Origin: Verrucomicrobiaceae bacterium
Lineage (GTDB): Bacteria; Verrucomicrobiota; Verrucomicrobiia; Verrucomicrobiales; Verrucomicrobiaceae
Assembly (NCBI GenBank): GCA_947440575.1
Contig: CANETF010000007.1
Coordinates: 1 to 54,144, forward strand
Length of the DNA: 54,144 nucleotides
Direction: 5' to 3'
Shown: piece by piece, positions 19,301-27,609 of the stretch
Numbering within the stretch: position 1 is the stretch's first letter
Layout: every line of letters begins with the position of its first letter
Translations under genes and position numbers: made by a program
The notes under the pieces: model-generated
Told to the model about the DNA's origin: nothing
Databases searched by the model: none
The model's input: only the letters and a program-made list of their open reading frames with translations

Positions 19301-22300
19301 CCGTTGCTAGCTTCCGAGTATTCAACGCTCACTTCGGGGGCGCAGTCTGCGGCAAACAGTGTGGTGACGGCGCTGGATACGCTGATTGCTCAGAATACCT
19401 TTGCCAACGTTCTGAAAGTGGCGATCGGAGCCAGTAACTCGACTGTGAGTGTGCAGGATGGTGCTATTCTGAAGCTTGGCGGGAATGCCAATGCTGCGCA
19501 TGGAACCATTACTTCGGGGGCGGGTATGATCGCGAGTTCTTCGTCCGCGACTGGCGTCACATCGATTGTGGGGGGAACTTTGGACTTCGGGATCCGGGAA
19601 GGGCGGATTCGTGCCAACAATGATGTGGTTATCAGCTCGGCGATTACCGGCCAAGCCGGTCTATCCAAATCAGGAGCGGGATTGCTGGAACTGGTGGGTG
19701 GTAATACTTACTCCGGGCTGACCTCTGTGCTTGAACAGGGAGCTAATGGCGGAGCTCTAGTGTTGGACAGTCGAGCGTTAGGGGCGACTGGAGTTGGCAA
19801 TGGGACGCAAGTGATCCAGTCCAGTTTGCTGTTGGGATCCGGGGTGACGATTGGCTCAGGGTTGAGTTCCGGCTTGAGAGAAGACCTAGTGTTGGAAGCG
19901 GCCACGACTCTGAGGTCGCAGTCCCGGAGCAACACGTGGTACGGAGACATCAGTTTGTCGGCGGGTTCCTCAGCTGGAGCGGGGTCAGCCATTTCGATCA
20001 CGACTCGCGACGGCAGTGCGCTCACCGTCATGGGAAACGTGACGGGAACGGGATCGGCACTCAACGCGACACATGTGGATTCGAATACGGCGCGCCGATT
20101 GGACCTGACGCAACAGACTGGACTAGGCAACGGATTGATGTTCTTCGAGGGAGCGCTTTCAGATCGATTGGGCGCGTCCGCTTCTGCGGCGGTGGGATTT
20201 CAGGAGAGACTGCACCTGCGTGTAGCAGGGCAGGACACGGCAGGAGTTGCTAACAACGAGTTCAATGTGTTCATCAAGGATGCAAGCAAGGTAAGCGGGC
20301 AGTTGGATTTGCGATCCGGGGTGGTGCACTTGGGATCAGGTTTCGGTTCTGATTTGCCACCCGGGACGGTCGATACTTTGTTTGTGCGATTGAAAAATCT
20401 TGGCACGTCGGATGCGGTGGGAGTGGAGGATCAAAATCAAATCGGCGCGCTTCTATTCAACACACCTGGATCAACCCTCCCTGTGAATAGCATCAGTTGG
20501 GGCGATGGGAATGCGGGATACCATGCCAGTTCGTACGGTATTATTGGCGCAGATATCACCAGTGGTAAGATCACCATTGGGACGGGAGTAGGGACGCTTG
20601 ATGTCACGCCGGAAGCGGACCCAGGGATTGCTGCGTCAAGAACCGGGGTGACCATCAATAATGACAATCCCCGAATCAATGTGGGTAGCACAACAGGTTT
20701 ACGCCCTGGCATGTTTGTAACGGGAACGGGAATTCCCAATGGATCCTATTTGGTGCGGGTTGTGGATTCGAGCACGATCATTATCAACAGTAATCCGACA
20801 GCGACGAATTCCAATGTGACGGTGAACTTCAACGCAACGCAGCGATATGCTGATGCCCGGTTTTATGCCCGGGAAGGAGGAACATTGGAAATGCTGATGC
20901 GGGTATTGGATGATGGTGGATTCAGCCTCGAAAATGAGGTGGCGGGACTGACGAAGACGGGGCGTGGTACTGTTGTGATGGGAGGATCCGGAGGGACCGG
21001 AGACATTGACGGGGGAATCAATCTGCACGGAGGTACACTGGTTTTTGACTATGGAGTGAATAATACCCGAATTGTGTCCGGTGGAGCGACTCAGGCGCCA
21101 CTCACCCTCGCAGGAGGAACTCTGTTCATGCAGGGGAGCAGTAACAGCGGAGCCTTTACGGAAGACATTCGGGGCTTGATCTACATGAGACCTGGGAGTT
21201 CGACGCTCCGTGTTCAATCGAGTGATCTCACTAACGTGACGGTCTTGAACCTCGGATTGAGTTTAGGGTTAGGGAATACCGATCTGGGCACGAACATCAC
21301 CGTTCGCGAAATGCCGCTACGGTCCTCCGGGAGTTCGATGAATTTTTGGGAAGATATTTCGCAGGGTGGGGCGTCTACCATTAACATGTTCATTCCGACC
21401 AGTTTCGAGCAACATGGGGCAAATTTTGCAAACTTTGCCCTTCCATGGGCGCTTTATGCCAACCAAAACACGGGCGGAATGTCTCACTTTGCGGTGGTTG
21501 GAGGAGATAATACTGTTAGGAGCGCCTTGGCTGCAGGCGCCTATGATTTCGTGGACAATGCGTCGTTTTGGGGGAACCTCATTGCTGGAACGGTGACGGA
21601 AACCAGTGGTACCGGATTCAACGGAACGACTCCAGTCATCAGTGAGGCGAATGGCCAATTTTTTAACAATATTCGATTTGCGTCGAATACGACCAACACG
21701 CTGACCATCAATAGTGCAGGACTTTTGTTCCAATCGGATGTTGTGGGTGGCGTCTTGGGAGGGGCAATATTGGTGAGTTCCGACATAACGAATACGGCGG
21801 TCCAGAAGACCATCACTGGGGGAGCGTTGACCTCTGCACTTCAAGCGAACTACTACGGCACAACGGCGTCGAGTCGTGACTTGTTGGTTCACAATCATGG
21901 TGCGGGTTTGTTTCGGATCGTGTCGAATGTTGCAAACAACATCGCTGCCAGTAATTTCACTGACCCATTGAACCTGGTGCTGGGAGGGACCGGCACGACA
22001 CAAATCGTGGGTGCCAAGAGTTATACTGGGAGGACCTTTTTCAATGAAGGAACAGTCTGGGTAGAAAATCCGAATGATTTAGGTGCGGTTCCAGGATCTG
22101 TGGATTCAGGTAACTGGAGTTTTAATGGTGGGCGATTGAGGGTTGCTTCGTTTACCAATCCGTCTGGAACTGCCGTTGGTGGGGCAGGAGGATTCACGAT
22201 TTCGAACAACCGAGGAGTGACGATTGGAGGCAATGGGGCGTGGATTACACTCGAAAATGCTGGGACGCGCATGAACTTGGGCGGTTTGATTGTATCCGAG

Positions 22301-25300
22301 ACGAATGCGCCTGAGTTTGCTGGGGGCATCACGCGGACGACCAATTTGGGAGTAGGGGATTTGATTTTGGAAGGTAATGGACGGTTAGTCGTTAGTAATC
22401 AGGGAAATAGTTACAATGGTCTGACAGAGGTTCGCGGTGGCGTGCTGCAGGCTGATGTGAGTCAGACGAAATCCATGGTCTTGGGAAGTAACATTACGAC
22501 CATCGACGGGACGATTGTCTCACCAGGGGCGCGACTGGATATCCTGAGTTTGGGAGCAGCGGCATTGCAACACTCTACAGAAGAGTGGGTGACCCTGAAT
22601 GGGGGGACGCTGGGCACGGCTGCGGGGCATGTTGATGTGAGTCTTGATGGGGTGATTTCGATCAATGCAAGTTCTACGGTTGAGGTTGGATCGGGCGTTT
22701 TGCGGCTGAATCGCGCATCGGGCGTGGTCAAGGGATCCGGGAATTTGATCAAGACCGGAAGTGGGACTTTGGTGTTGGGACAAGGTAATTCGGGATTCAG
22801 TGGAGCGATTCAGGTTCGATCCGGGACGGTCATTGGAACTTCGCAGAGGCTGTCAATGGGCACCGGGTCAACAATCGAGTTGGGCGACAGTAGTGTCGCT
22901 AGCGGACCTGCGGCCAATCTACTTTTGAACAGCCTATCGACATCGACTCAGAACTATGCTTCTGAATACTCGATCGATCAGAGTATTCAGGTCAATGCCA
23001 GTGTGAATGATGGGTCTGCTCTTACGTTTCAAGAGAAGAGACTAGGAGCCCGAGCCTACTTTGACGCGACGCAGCCGTTAAGGGGAGCTCAATTTGATCG
23101 ATTCAGTTTCAACGGGAATGTGAGTTTGGCTGATGATTTGATACTGAGCTATACAGACAACGTCGCAAATCCGGGGATTTCAGGGGGCGGACGTGATCAG
23201 ACTCTAGCCTTCAATGGCAATTTCAACGGTTCAGGCAACCTGAGGACGGAAATCAACTACGAAGGCAATACTGCAGCTAATCAGAACGATTTGAGAGTTT
23301 ACTACCTTTTGAATGGCAATAACACAGGCTGGACGGGGCAATTGACGAGTGGGAACGCTTCCAATGATGCTGACCTAACGCACCTCATACGAGTCGGGCA
23401 GGCATCTGGATTGAATTCAGGAACACAAGTAAACTTGCGCTTTAACGGTGTCTTACAGGCGGGCGGGAAGAGTGTTCAGATGGGGAATTTGAACATTGTT
23501 CCAACGGGGATCGCGACTGGAACTGGTGCTGCGTCAGCGGGTATTGTGGTTGAGAATGCGAGTACTGAGGCTGGAACGTTTGTTATCCACCAGACAGCGA
23601 ATGAAAGCTGGGATGTGCTGTTTCGGGATGGCCAGTATGTGGGGGCGTATGCGACTCCTGGCACTGCGCTGGTCAGCCAGCCTTTGACTGTTGTTAAGGC
23701 AGGTGGAGGGGTTGCGACACTGACTCAAGCAAATACCTACACTGGCGCAACCCATGTTGGGACGCCAAATGGGCCAGAAGGCGGCACACTGAGAATCTCT
23801 ACAGGTGGTTCGATTTCGAGCAATAGTCCAATTACGGTCTTCGGAGGAGTGCTGGAATTGAATGGAGTGAACCACACGGCTAACCAGGTGGTAACACTTG
23901 GTGGCGGTGCTTCGGGAACGAAGTCAGTAATTAGGACGGGGGCTTCCACGTTGACGCTTGGTGCGGGCAGTAACATTGCTTTCGATGGCTCGAACGGCAG
24001 TGCTGGCGGTGAGGTCAGTGGGACAGTTCAAATGGGATCGATCGCAAGAACTTTCACCGTGGCGGACAGCATCGGGGCGGCCATTGATCTGGATGTGAAG
24101 GCCACACTTCTTGGGTCTAGCGCGGGTCCACTCATCAAGACGGGAGCTGGCACGTTGGCGCTGAGTGGAAATAACAACTTTACCGGAGGGGTGACCATCA
24201 ATCAGGGGGCACTTTTAGCGAACAATACCAGTGGATCTGCCACAGGTCTTGGTGCTGTCGTTGTGAATCCTGGCGGTGTGCTAGGGGGGACGGGAACGAT
24301 TGCCGGGGATGTCACACTCAGTAACGGAATTGACGGTCCTGATAGTGGAAGATCCATTCTGGCTCCCGGAAGCCCGGCCATCAGCAGTGGGATAGAGCTT
24401 TTGAATTTGCAGGGGAGCGTAACCATTGGTGAGAATGCTTTGATTGACTTTTATTTGGGTCAAACCGGGTTCACCCAATTGAACTTCGCCACTTTGGGCA
24501 ATGTGCCCAATTCAACGAAGTTTCGCATCAATCTTATGCCTAGCTACACACCGAGTGCTGGGGCCAGCTTTGATTTGATCGATTGGGCGGTGTTCGCCAA
24601 TGCAGGCGATACCAATTGGGTGGATAATTTGATTTTGCCCGTGGGACCGGTTTGGGACAGCTCACTGTTCAGTACGACTGGTGTACTGAAAGTTTCGGGT
24701 TCGACGACACAAGTGAGTATCATCACCCAGCCCGCTGCTCTAGTGACAGTGGATCCAGGCACCCCAGCTACTTTCTCTGTGGTTGTCGCCGGAACTGAGC
24801 CATGGATCCTGCAATGGAGAAAAGGTGGGGTTGCTATTCCAGGTGCGACGGGTCTGAGTTACACCATCCCTGCAGCAGTCGAAGCAGATGAAGGACTTTA
24901 CAGTGTGGAAATAACGAATGGTGGGGTTCCGGTGGTGAGTTCTGATTCGAACTTGGTGGTCAATAATACTCCGCAAATCACGGTGCAACCCGCTGCCTTG
25001 ACTGTTCGGAACCCGGGAACGAGTGCCACCCTTTCGGTGACAGCTCTTGGGGCGACCACGTATACATGGAGGCGTGATGGCCAACAGGTGCAAACAGGTC
25101 CGTCTAATACTCTGGCGCTGACCAGTCTGGCAGAAGTGAATCAGGGGACCTATGTGGTGGAAGTGGCGAATGGGGCGGGTTCGGTGTTCAGTGATGACGC
25201 GGTATTGGAAATCAATGATGCCGTCGTGATCTTAACTCAACCCGAGGGCTTTCAAGTTCCGCGAGGAACGGTTGTAACTTTCTCGGTTTCCGCAGCAGGA

Positions 25301-27550
25301 ACGGGTCCGTTGACTTATCAGTGGTTTAGGGGGACGACTGCAGTTGGTACGAATAGCCCGAACTTGGAGGTGACGGCAGCGGTGGGAACTTTTGGGAGTT
25401 ACACGGTGCGTATCAGTAATGTTGTGGGTCCTTTGACGAGTGCGGCAGCAAGCTTGGTTGAAGTGGGAGGAGAGGTGAACATTGTGACGCAGCCAACACC
25501 TCAAATCGTTCCAGTTGGAGGCACTCTGACCCTAACATGTGTGGCCACTGGTGGGTTGCCTCTCAAGTATCAGTGGCGACTCAACGGGAAGAATATCAGC
25601 GGGGCGACTTCATCGACATTCACTGCGACTAACGTCGCGACCTCGCGTGCGGGAAGCTACAGTTGCTTGGTGAGCAATGTGATTGGAACGGGTCCTTCGA
25701 GCGCGACGAGTGCCGCAGTTGACGTGGGGGTTGTGAATACGGCTGCCAGAAAGCTGATTCTAAGGGAGGGGACGAGTACGACGCTGAGTGTGACCGCAGC
25801 GGGTAACGTCAGCTATCAGTGGTTTAAGAACAATGGTTCTGGGGAAACGATCATTCCAAGCGGCACTTCGAGAACACTGACTGTGAGCAATAGCCTCATG
25901 GTTAGCGATAAAGCGAACTACTATTGCCGCGTTACGCTGATTGCAGGTGGATTGAGTCTCGATGGAGGGCTGAATGATCTGACGGTGTTTAACGCTGTTC
26001 CAGACATCAATATGACCGGGCATTTTACCTCCACTATCATCAGTGAACCTTACAGTTTTCAGGTTCCACTAGCTGAGGGCCCGAATCCACCGGCGCCTGA
26101 TCCAGCGAGGACGCCAACGAAGTGGGTGGCAACGGGTTTGCCTCCAGGGCTGACGATTAATAGCGAAGGTTTGGTCTCTGGAAGAGCTACAGCAGTTCGA
26201 TTTGGGCCGGACAAGATCACTCCCATTGCCTACCTTGTGAGAATCACGGCCTCCAACTCGGTCGGATCTGATTTTGTGGCGGACCGGGAATTGCTTGTGC
26301 AACCGCTGCCGGGTGGGGTCGTTGGTGTGTTTACGGGTCGTGTTGCAAGAGCGCCTGCACTCACACCGCCAGTGACTGGCTTTGTGGGGACGAACTTTGG
26401 ATTGGGAGGTCGGATTGACGTGACAACGACGACGAAGGGCACGTATTCAGGGAAGTTATTGCTGGGTGCGACAACCTACAGTTTCAAAGGGGCGCTGAAT
26501 ACGAATGCGCTCAGTCCTAATCAGTCGACCGCGACCACAACGATTGCTCGCAGCAAAACGACACCCTTGACTTTGTCCTTCACCCTTGATGCTGTGGACA
26601 ACCTCTTGAAGTTGGGTTCGGTGACGGATGGGACGACCACTGCGGCCATTGATGGATGGCGGAGCACCTGGGTCAAGACAAGCTTGGTGCCGCTTCCCGC
26701 GTCGGCCTACCAAGGGTATTACACGTTCGGACTGGACATCCCCAACTCCCTGAACGGGACGGCGACTCATCCGAACATTCCTCAAGGGATGGGATACGGC
26801 AGTTTCACGGTTGCTGGAGCTACAGGTAAGTTGAGTGTCGCTGGACGGCTTTCGGATGGAACCTCCTACACATCGGCGACATTTGTTGGGCCCACAGGAC
26901 AGATTTTGATCTTTAGGACGCTCTATGCGGCGAATGCTCGTGGTTCTGTGTTGGGGCAGTTGAATGTCACACTGGGCGGCTCAAACGACCTCAATACGCT
27001 TGCTGGCACGGTAAATTGGTGGCGCCCTGCGACGCCCGGCACATCGGGCAGAACTTATGCAGCTGGCTTTGATCCAATGGATCTGACCGGGGTCGGTAGC
27101 CGCTATACGCCGCCCGTTTCACCGAACGTTGTGATGAACATCAACGGTCTTTTGCCGGCCAATACTGCCAATAGCCGAGTTAACCTAGTGGAAGCTAATG
27201 TGGAAAGTGCTTTGCCGGTGCCATCCTTTGTGGATTTCAATGTCAATCCGACCCACAAGGCTCTGGCCGTCAGTTCGAACGGACGTGGCCTTACGCTAAG
27301 GATCACATCGAAGACGGGCGTTGTTACGGGTGGATTCAGATTGTCGGAAGCGCATCCGGATGTAGCGAATGGGGGCACACCTGCGTTGATTAGCCGGTCT
27401 GTGAGCTATTTTGGATTGATCGTGAAGGATGGTCTCGGTGAACAGGGGATTGGATACTTCATGCTGCCTCAGTTGCCGACCAGCGCTGCGCAAAGCAACG
27501 CCAGAACGCCGATCTTGAGTGGTCAGGTCACGTTCACCAAACTGCCGTGA
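16391..27550 (+). CDS. Giant secreted autotransporter-repeat / Ig-domain surface protein
   Basis: A 3719-residue protein. A signal peptide (SVVLVVGWSTMALSVRG, cleavage before QNQW) leads into ~2700 residues of Gly/Asn/Thr-rich beta structure. Within it are at least nine autotransporter-associated strand repeats of the form L(T/I)KTGxGTLxLxGxNxYxGxTxVxxGTL (for example near 16900, 18690, 19665, 20945, 22740, 23695 and 24140). Four copies of a different ~45-residue repeat with GMxVxGxGIPxG are inserted. From about residue 2774 come five Ig-like domains with YQWxxxG patterns, then a putative Ig-like GLPPGLTINSEGLVSG, and from residue 3308 the shared module described elsewhere. There is no C-terminal beta-barrel, so it is not a classical type V autotransporter. 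It probably forms a long surface fibre or adhesin. It lies just downstream of the pseudopilin-like cassette. Confidence 0.85.
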   Translation: MKSSFVPRSVVLVVGWSTMALSVRGQNQWQPGALGNWSTAARWSVGVPNGLAGRADFNVNPSNGVNQVINLDLNVNLNLMNIGETDDSNELQTYTIQAVNNQTITFNNGASIFNPILTKTGGARDVIDALVIAAESTDFAINAGVLQVGGPNASSGLNIGLGSGDLKLLTKTGGGTLDLTGTNSILADGAFEARAGTTIFNGLVNRLGGNIGILGGNVNFLRSGGAYSFTAATAITKDGGGSITFGPDSGSTNFLMGGDLEVLNGTVNIGRDGGAAQMTMGAGNLQVSRGTVRLQNGNNTGGVTNLVGGGLVPLSSTLVAGNIVDLPSTAGLHVGMRVFGPGLPSGATITTVNAGSIELSSAPQAGSNMVFMAAQGRQGVVATGGPGGTTVTIPSGTGGYAVGMVLSGVGVPAGAVITAVNPGSIEISAPLTAAVSTVSALARSDISMTGGTIEMFQTGNAEGTVNVDASVGLSLAQTEISNSVGGTVTAGSAVVSVDSSAGLAAGMLIEGPGIAPGTTIAGVNVAGPNTITLSLPPTGSGAGALTVSLLSTFNISDNRGAIQNHTLFSMNSGSDFSILRSNANASGLTVGNSSASNDVFNATVNFSGSTSRLTKVGGNTLTLGGLGANTNLRVTVNGGSLILNKTSAPNTNAISGPSVVGDVDADIETIRIQGSSLVSSPGLTNFNDQISRGSDMTVNATGVLDLNGFSEGFNQLIGAAAGGLVTNTATGTLARLTIGENNGGSTFLGSINAGAAGLGQLELYKAGTGTIVLNGAHDYTGATVVGGGTLTLGGTGGAILGTGSITLDGGTLLLNNATNNNTNRLPNSSITLSKGGVLSVNNNSGAVNVDEVVGALTVSSGVGAVRLNRTNNVNNITRVSLGSLSVTNGAHLVVSEQSPVTFSGFATSLVNASSVNSQVTVGVVPTLLGGGGAGGTSTISVIPGAFGGVKGGATGDFLTVQNLLGANYIRPLLASEYSTLTSGAQSAANSVVTALDTLIAQNTFANVLKVAIGASNSTVSVQDGAILKLGGNANAAHGTITSGAGMIASSSSATGVTSIVGGTLDFGIREGRIRANNDVVISSAITGQAGLSKSGAGLLELVGGNTYSGLTSVLEQGANGGALVLDSRALGATGVGNGTQVIQSSLLLGSGVTIGSGLSSGLREDLVLEAATTLRSQSRSNTWYGDISLSAGSSAGAGSAISITTRDGSALTVMGNVTGTGSALNATHVDSNTARRLDLTQQTGLGNGLMFFEGALSDRLGASASAAVGFQERLHLRVAGQDTAGVANNEFNVFIKDASKVSGQLDLRSGVVHLGSGFGSDLPPGTVDTLFVRLKNLGTSDAVGVEDQNQIGALLFNTPGSTLPVNSISWGDGNAGYHASSYGIIGADITSGKITIGTGVGTLDVTPEADPGIAASRTGVTINNDNPRINVGSTTGLRPGMFVTGTGIPNGSYLVRVVDSSTIIINSNPTATNSNVTVNFNATQRYADARFYAREGGTLEMLMRVLDDGGFSLENEVAGLTKTGRGTVVMGGSGGTGDIDGGINLHGGTLVFDYGVNNTRIVSGGATQAPLTLAGGTLFMQGSSNSGAFTEDIRGLIYMRPGSSTLRVQSSDLTNVTVLNLGLSLGLGNTDLGTNITVREMPLRSSGSSMNFWEDISQGGASTINMFIPTSFEQHGANFANFALPWALYANQNTGGMSHFAVVGGDNTVRSALAAGAYDFVDNASFWGNLIAGTVTETSGTGFNGTTPVISEANGQFFNNIRFASNTTNTLTINSAGLLFQSDVVGGVLGGAILVSSDITNTAVQKTITGGALTSALQANYYGTTASSRDLLVHNHGAGLFRIVSNVANNIAASNFTDPLNLVLGGTGTTQIVGAKSYTGRTFFNEGTVWVENPNDLGAVPGSVDSGNWSFNGGRLRVASFTNPSGTAVGGAGGFTISNNRGVTIGGNGAWITLENAGTRMNLGGLIVSETNAPEFAGGITRTTNLGVGDLILEGNGRLVVSNQGNSYNGLTEVRGGVLQADVSQTKSMVLGSNITTIDGTIVSPGARLDILSLGAAALQHSTEEWVTLNGGTLGTAAGHVDVSLDGVISINASSTVEVGSGVLRLNRASGVVKGSGNLIKTGSGTLVLGQGNSGFSGAIQVRSGTVIGTSQRLSMGTGSTIELGDSSVASGPAANLLLNSLSTSTQNYASEYSIDQSIQVNASVNDGSALTFQEKRLGARAYFDATQPLRGAQFDRFSFNGNVSLADDLILSYTDNVANPGISGGGRDQTLAFNGNFNGSGNLRTEINYEGNTAANQNDLRVYYLLNGNNTGWTGQLTSGNASNDADLTHLIRVGQASGLNSGTQVNLRFNGVLQAGGKSVQMGNLNIVPTGIATGTGAASAGIVVENASTEAGTFVIHQTANESWDVLFRDGQYVGAYATPGTALVSQPLTVVKAGGGVATLTQANTYTGATHVGTPNGPEGGTLRISTGGSISSNSPITVFGGVLELNGVNHTANQVVTLGGGASGTKSVIRTGASTLTLGAGSNIAFDGSNGSAGGEVSGTVQMGSIARTFTVADSIGAAIDLDVKATLLGSSAGPLIKTGAGTLALSGNNNFTGGVTINQGALLANNTSGSATGLGAVVVNPGGVLGGTGTIAGDVTLSNGIDGPDSGRSILAPGSPAISSGIELLNLQGSVTIGENALIDFYLGQTGFTQLNFATLGNVPNSTKFRINLMPSYTPSAGASFDLIDWAVFANAGDTNWVDNLILPVGPVWDSSLFSTTGVLKVSGSTTQVSIITQPAALVTVDPGTPATFSVVVAGTEPWILQWRKGGVAIPGATGLSYTIPAAVEADEGLYSVEITNGGVPVVSSDSNLVVNNTPQITVQPAALTVRNPGTSATLSVTALGATTYTWRRDGQQVQTGPSNTLALTSLAEVNQGTYVVEVANGAGSVFSDDAVLEINDAVVILTQPEGFQVPRGTVVTFSVSAAGTGPLTYQWFRGTTAVGTNSPNLEVTAAVGTFGSYTVRISNVVGPLTSAAASLVEVGGEVNIVTQPTPQIVPVGGTLTLTCVATGGLPLKYQWRLNGKNISGATSSTFTATNVATSRAGSYSCLVSNVIGTGPSSATSAAVDVGVVNTAARKLILREGTSTTLSVTAAGNVSYQWFKNNGSGETIIPSGTSRTLTVSNSLMVSDKANYYCRVTLIAGGLSLDGGLNDLTVFNAVPDINMTGHFTSTIISEPYSFQVPLAEGPNPPAPDPARTPTKWVATGLPPGLTINSEGLVSGRATAVRFGPDKITPIAYLVRITASNSVGSDFVADRELLVQPLPGGVVGVFTGRVARAPALTPPVTGFVGTNFGLGGRIDVTTTTKGTYSGKLLLGATTYSFKGALNTNALSPNQSTATTTIARSKTTPLTLSFTLDAVDNLLKLGSVTDGTTTAAIDGWRSTWVKTSLVPLPASAYQGYYTFGLDIPNSLNGTATHPNIPQGMGYGSFTVAGATGKLSVAGRLSDGTSYTSATFVGPTGQILIFRTLYAANARGSVLGQLNVTLGGSNDLNTLAGTVNWWRPATPGTSGRTYAAGFDPMDLTGVGSRYTPPVSPNVVMNINGLLPANTANSRVNLVEANVESALPVPSFVDFNVNPTHKALAVSSNGRGLTLRITSKTGVVTGGFRLSEAHPDVANGGTPALISRSVSYFGLIVKDGLGEQGIGYFMLPQLPTSAAQSNARTPILSGQVTFTKLP
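17350..18050 (+). repeat. Three consecutive GMxVxGxGIPxG-type repeats within the giant protein
   Basis: Protein-level repeats of roughly 45 residues: GLHVGMRVFGPGLPSGATI, GYAVGMVLSGVGVPAGAVI and GLAAGMLIEGPGIAPGTTI, each followed by a variable turn and a strand ending in an IELS/IEIS/ITLS motif. A fourth copy, GLRPGMFVTGTGIPNGSYL, lies at about 20690-20830. Similar repeats are known to me from phage tail-like and large adhesin proteins. They interrupt the strand-repeat region. Confidence 0.7.
26312..27547 (+). repeat. Shared terminal module, copy 1 (subdomains A and B)
   Basis: Residues 3308-3719 of the giant protein. Landmarks shared with the other copies: VGVFTGRV at the start, YSGKLLLGATTYSFKGAL, QGMGYGSFTV, GRLSDGTSYT, LIFRTLYAANARGSVLG, NWWRP, and in subdomain B LRITSKTGVVTGGF, YFGLIVKDGLGEQGIGYF and SGQVTF at the end. 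Most diverged of the four copies. Confidence 0.65.
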
Positions 27551-27609
27551 ATCAAAATGGAGAGTTCTTAGTTCGACTTGATTCAGCTAAATCGTTTATC
27601 GTTGATGCC

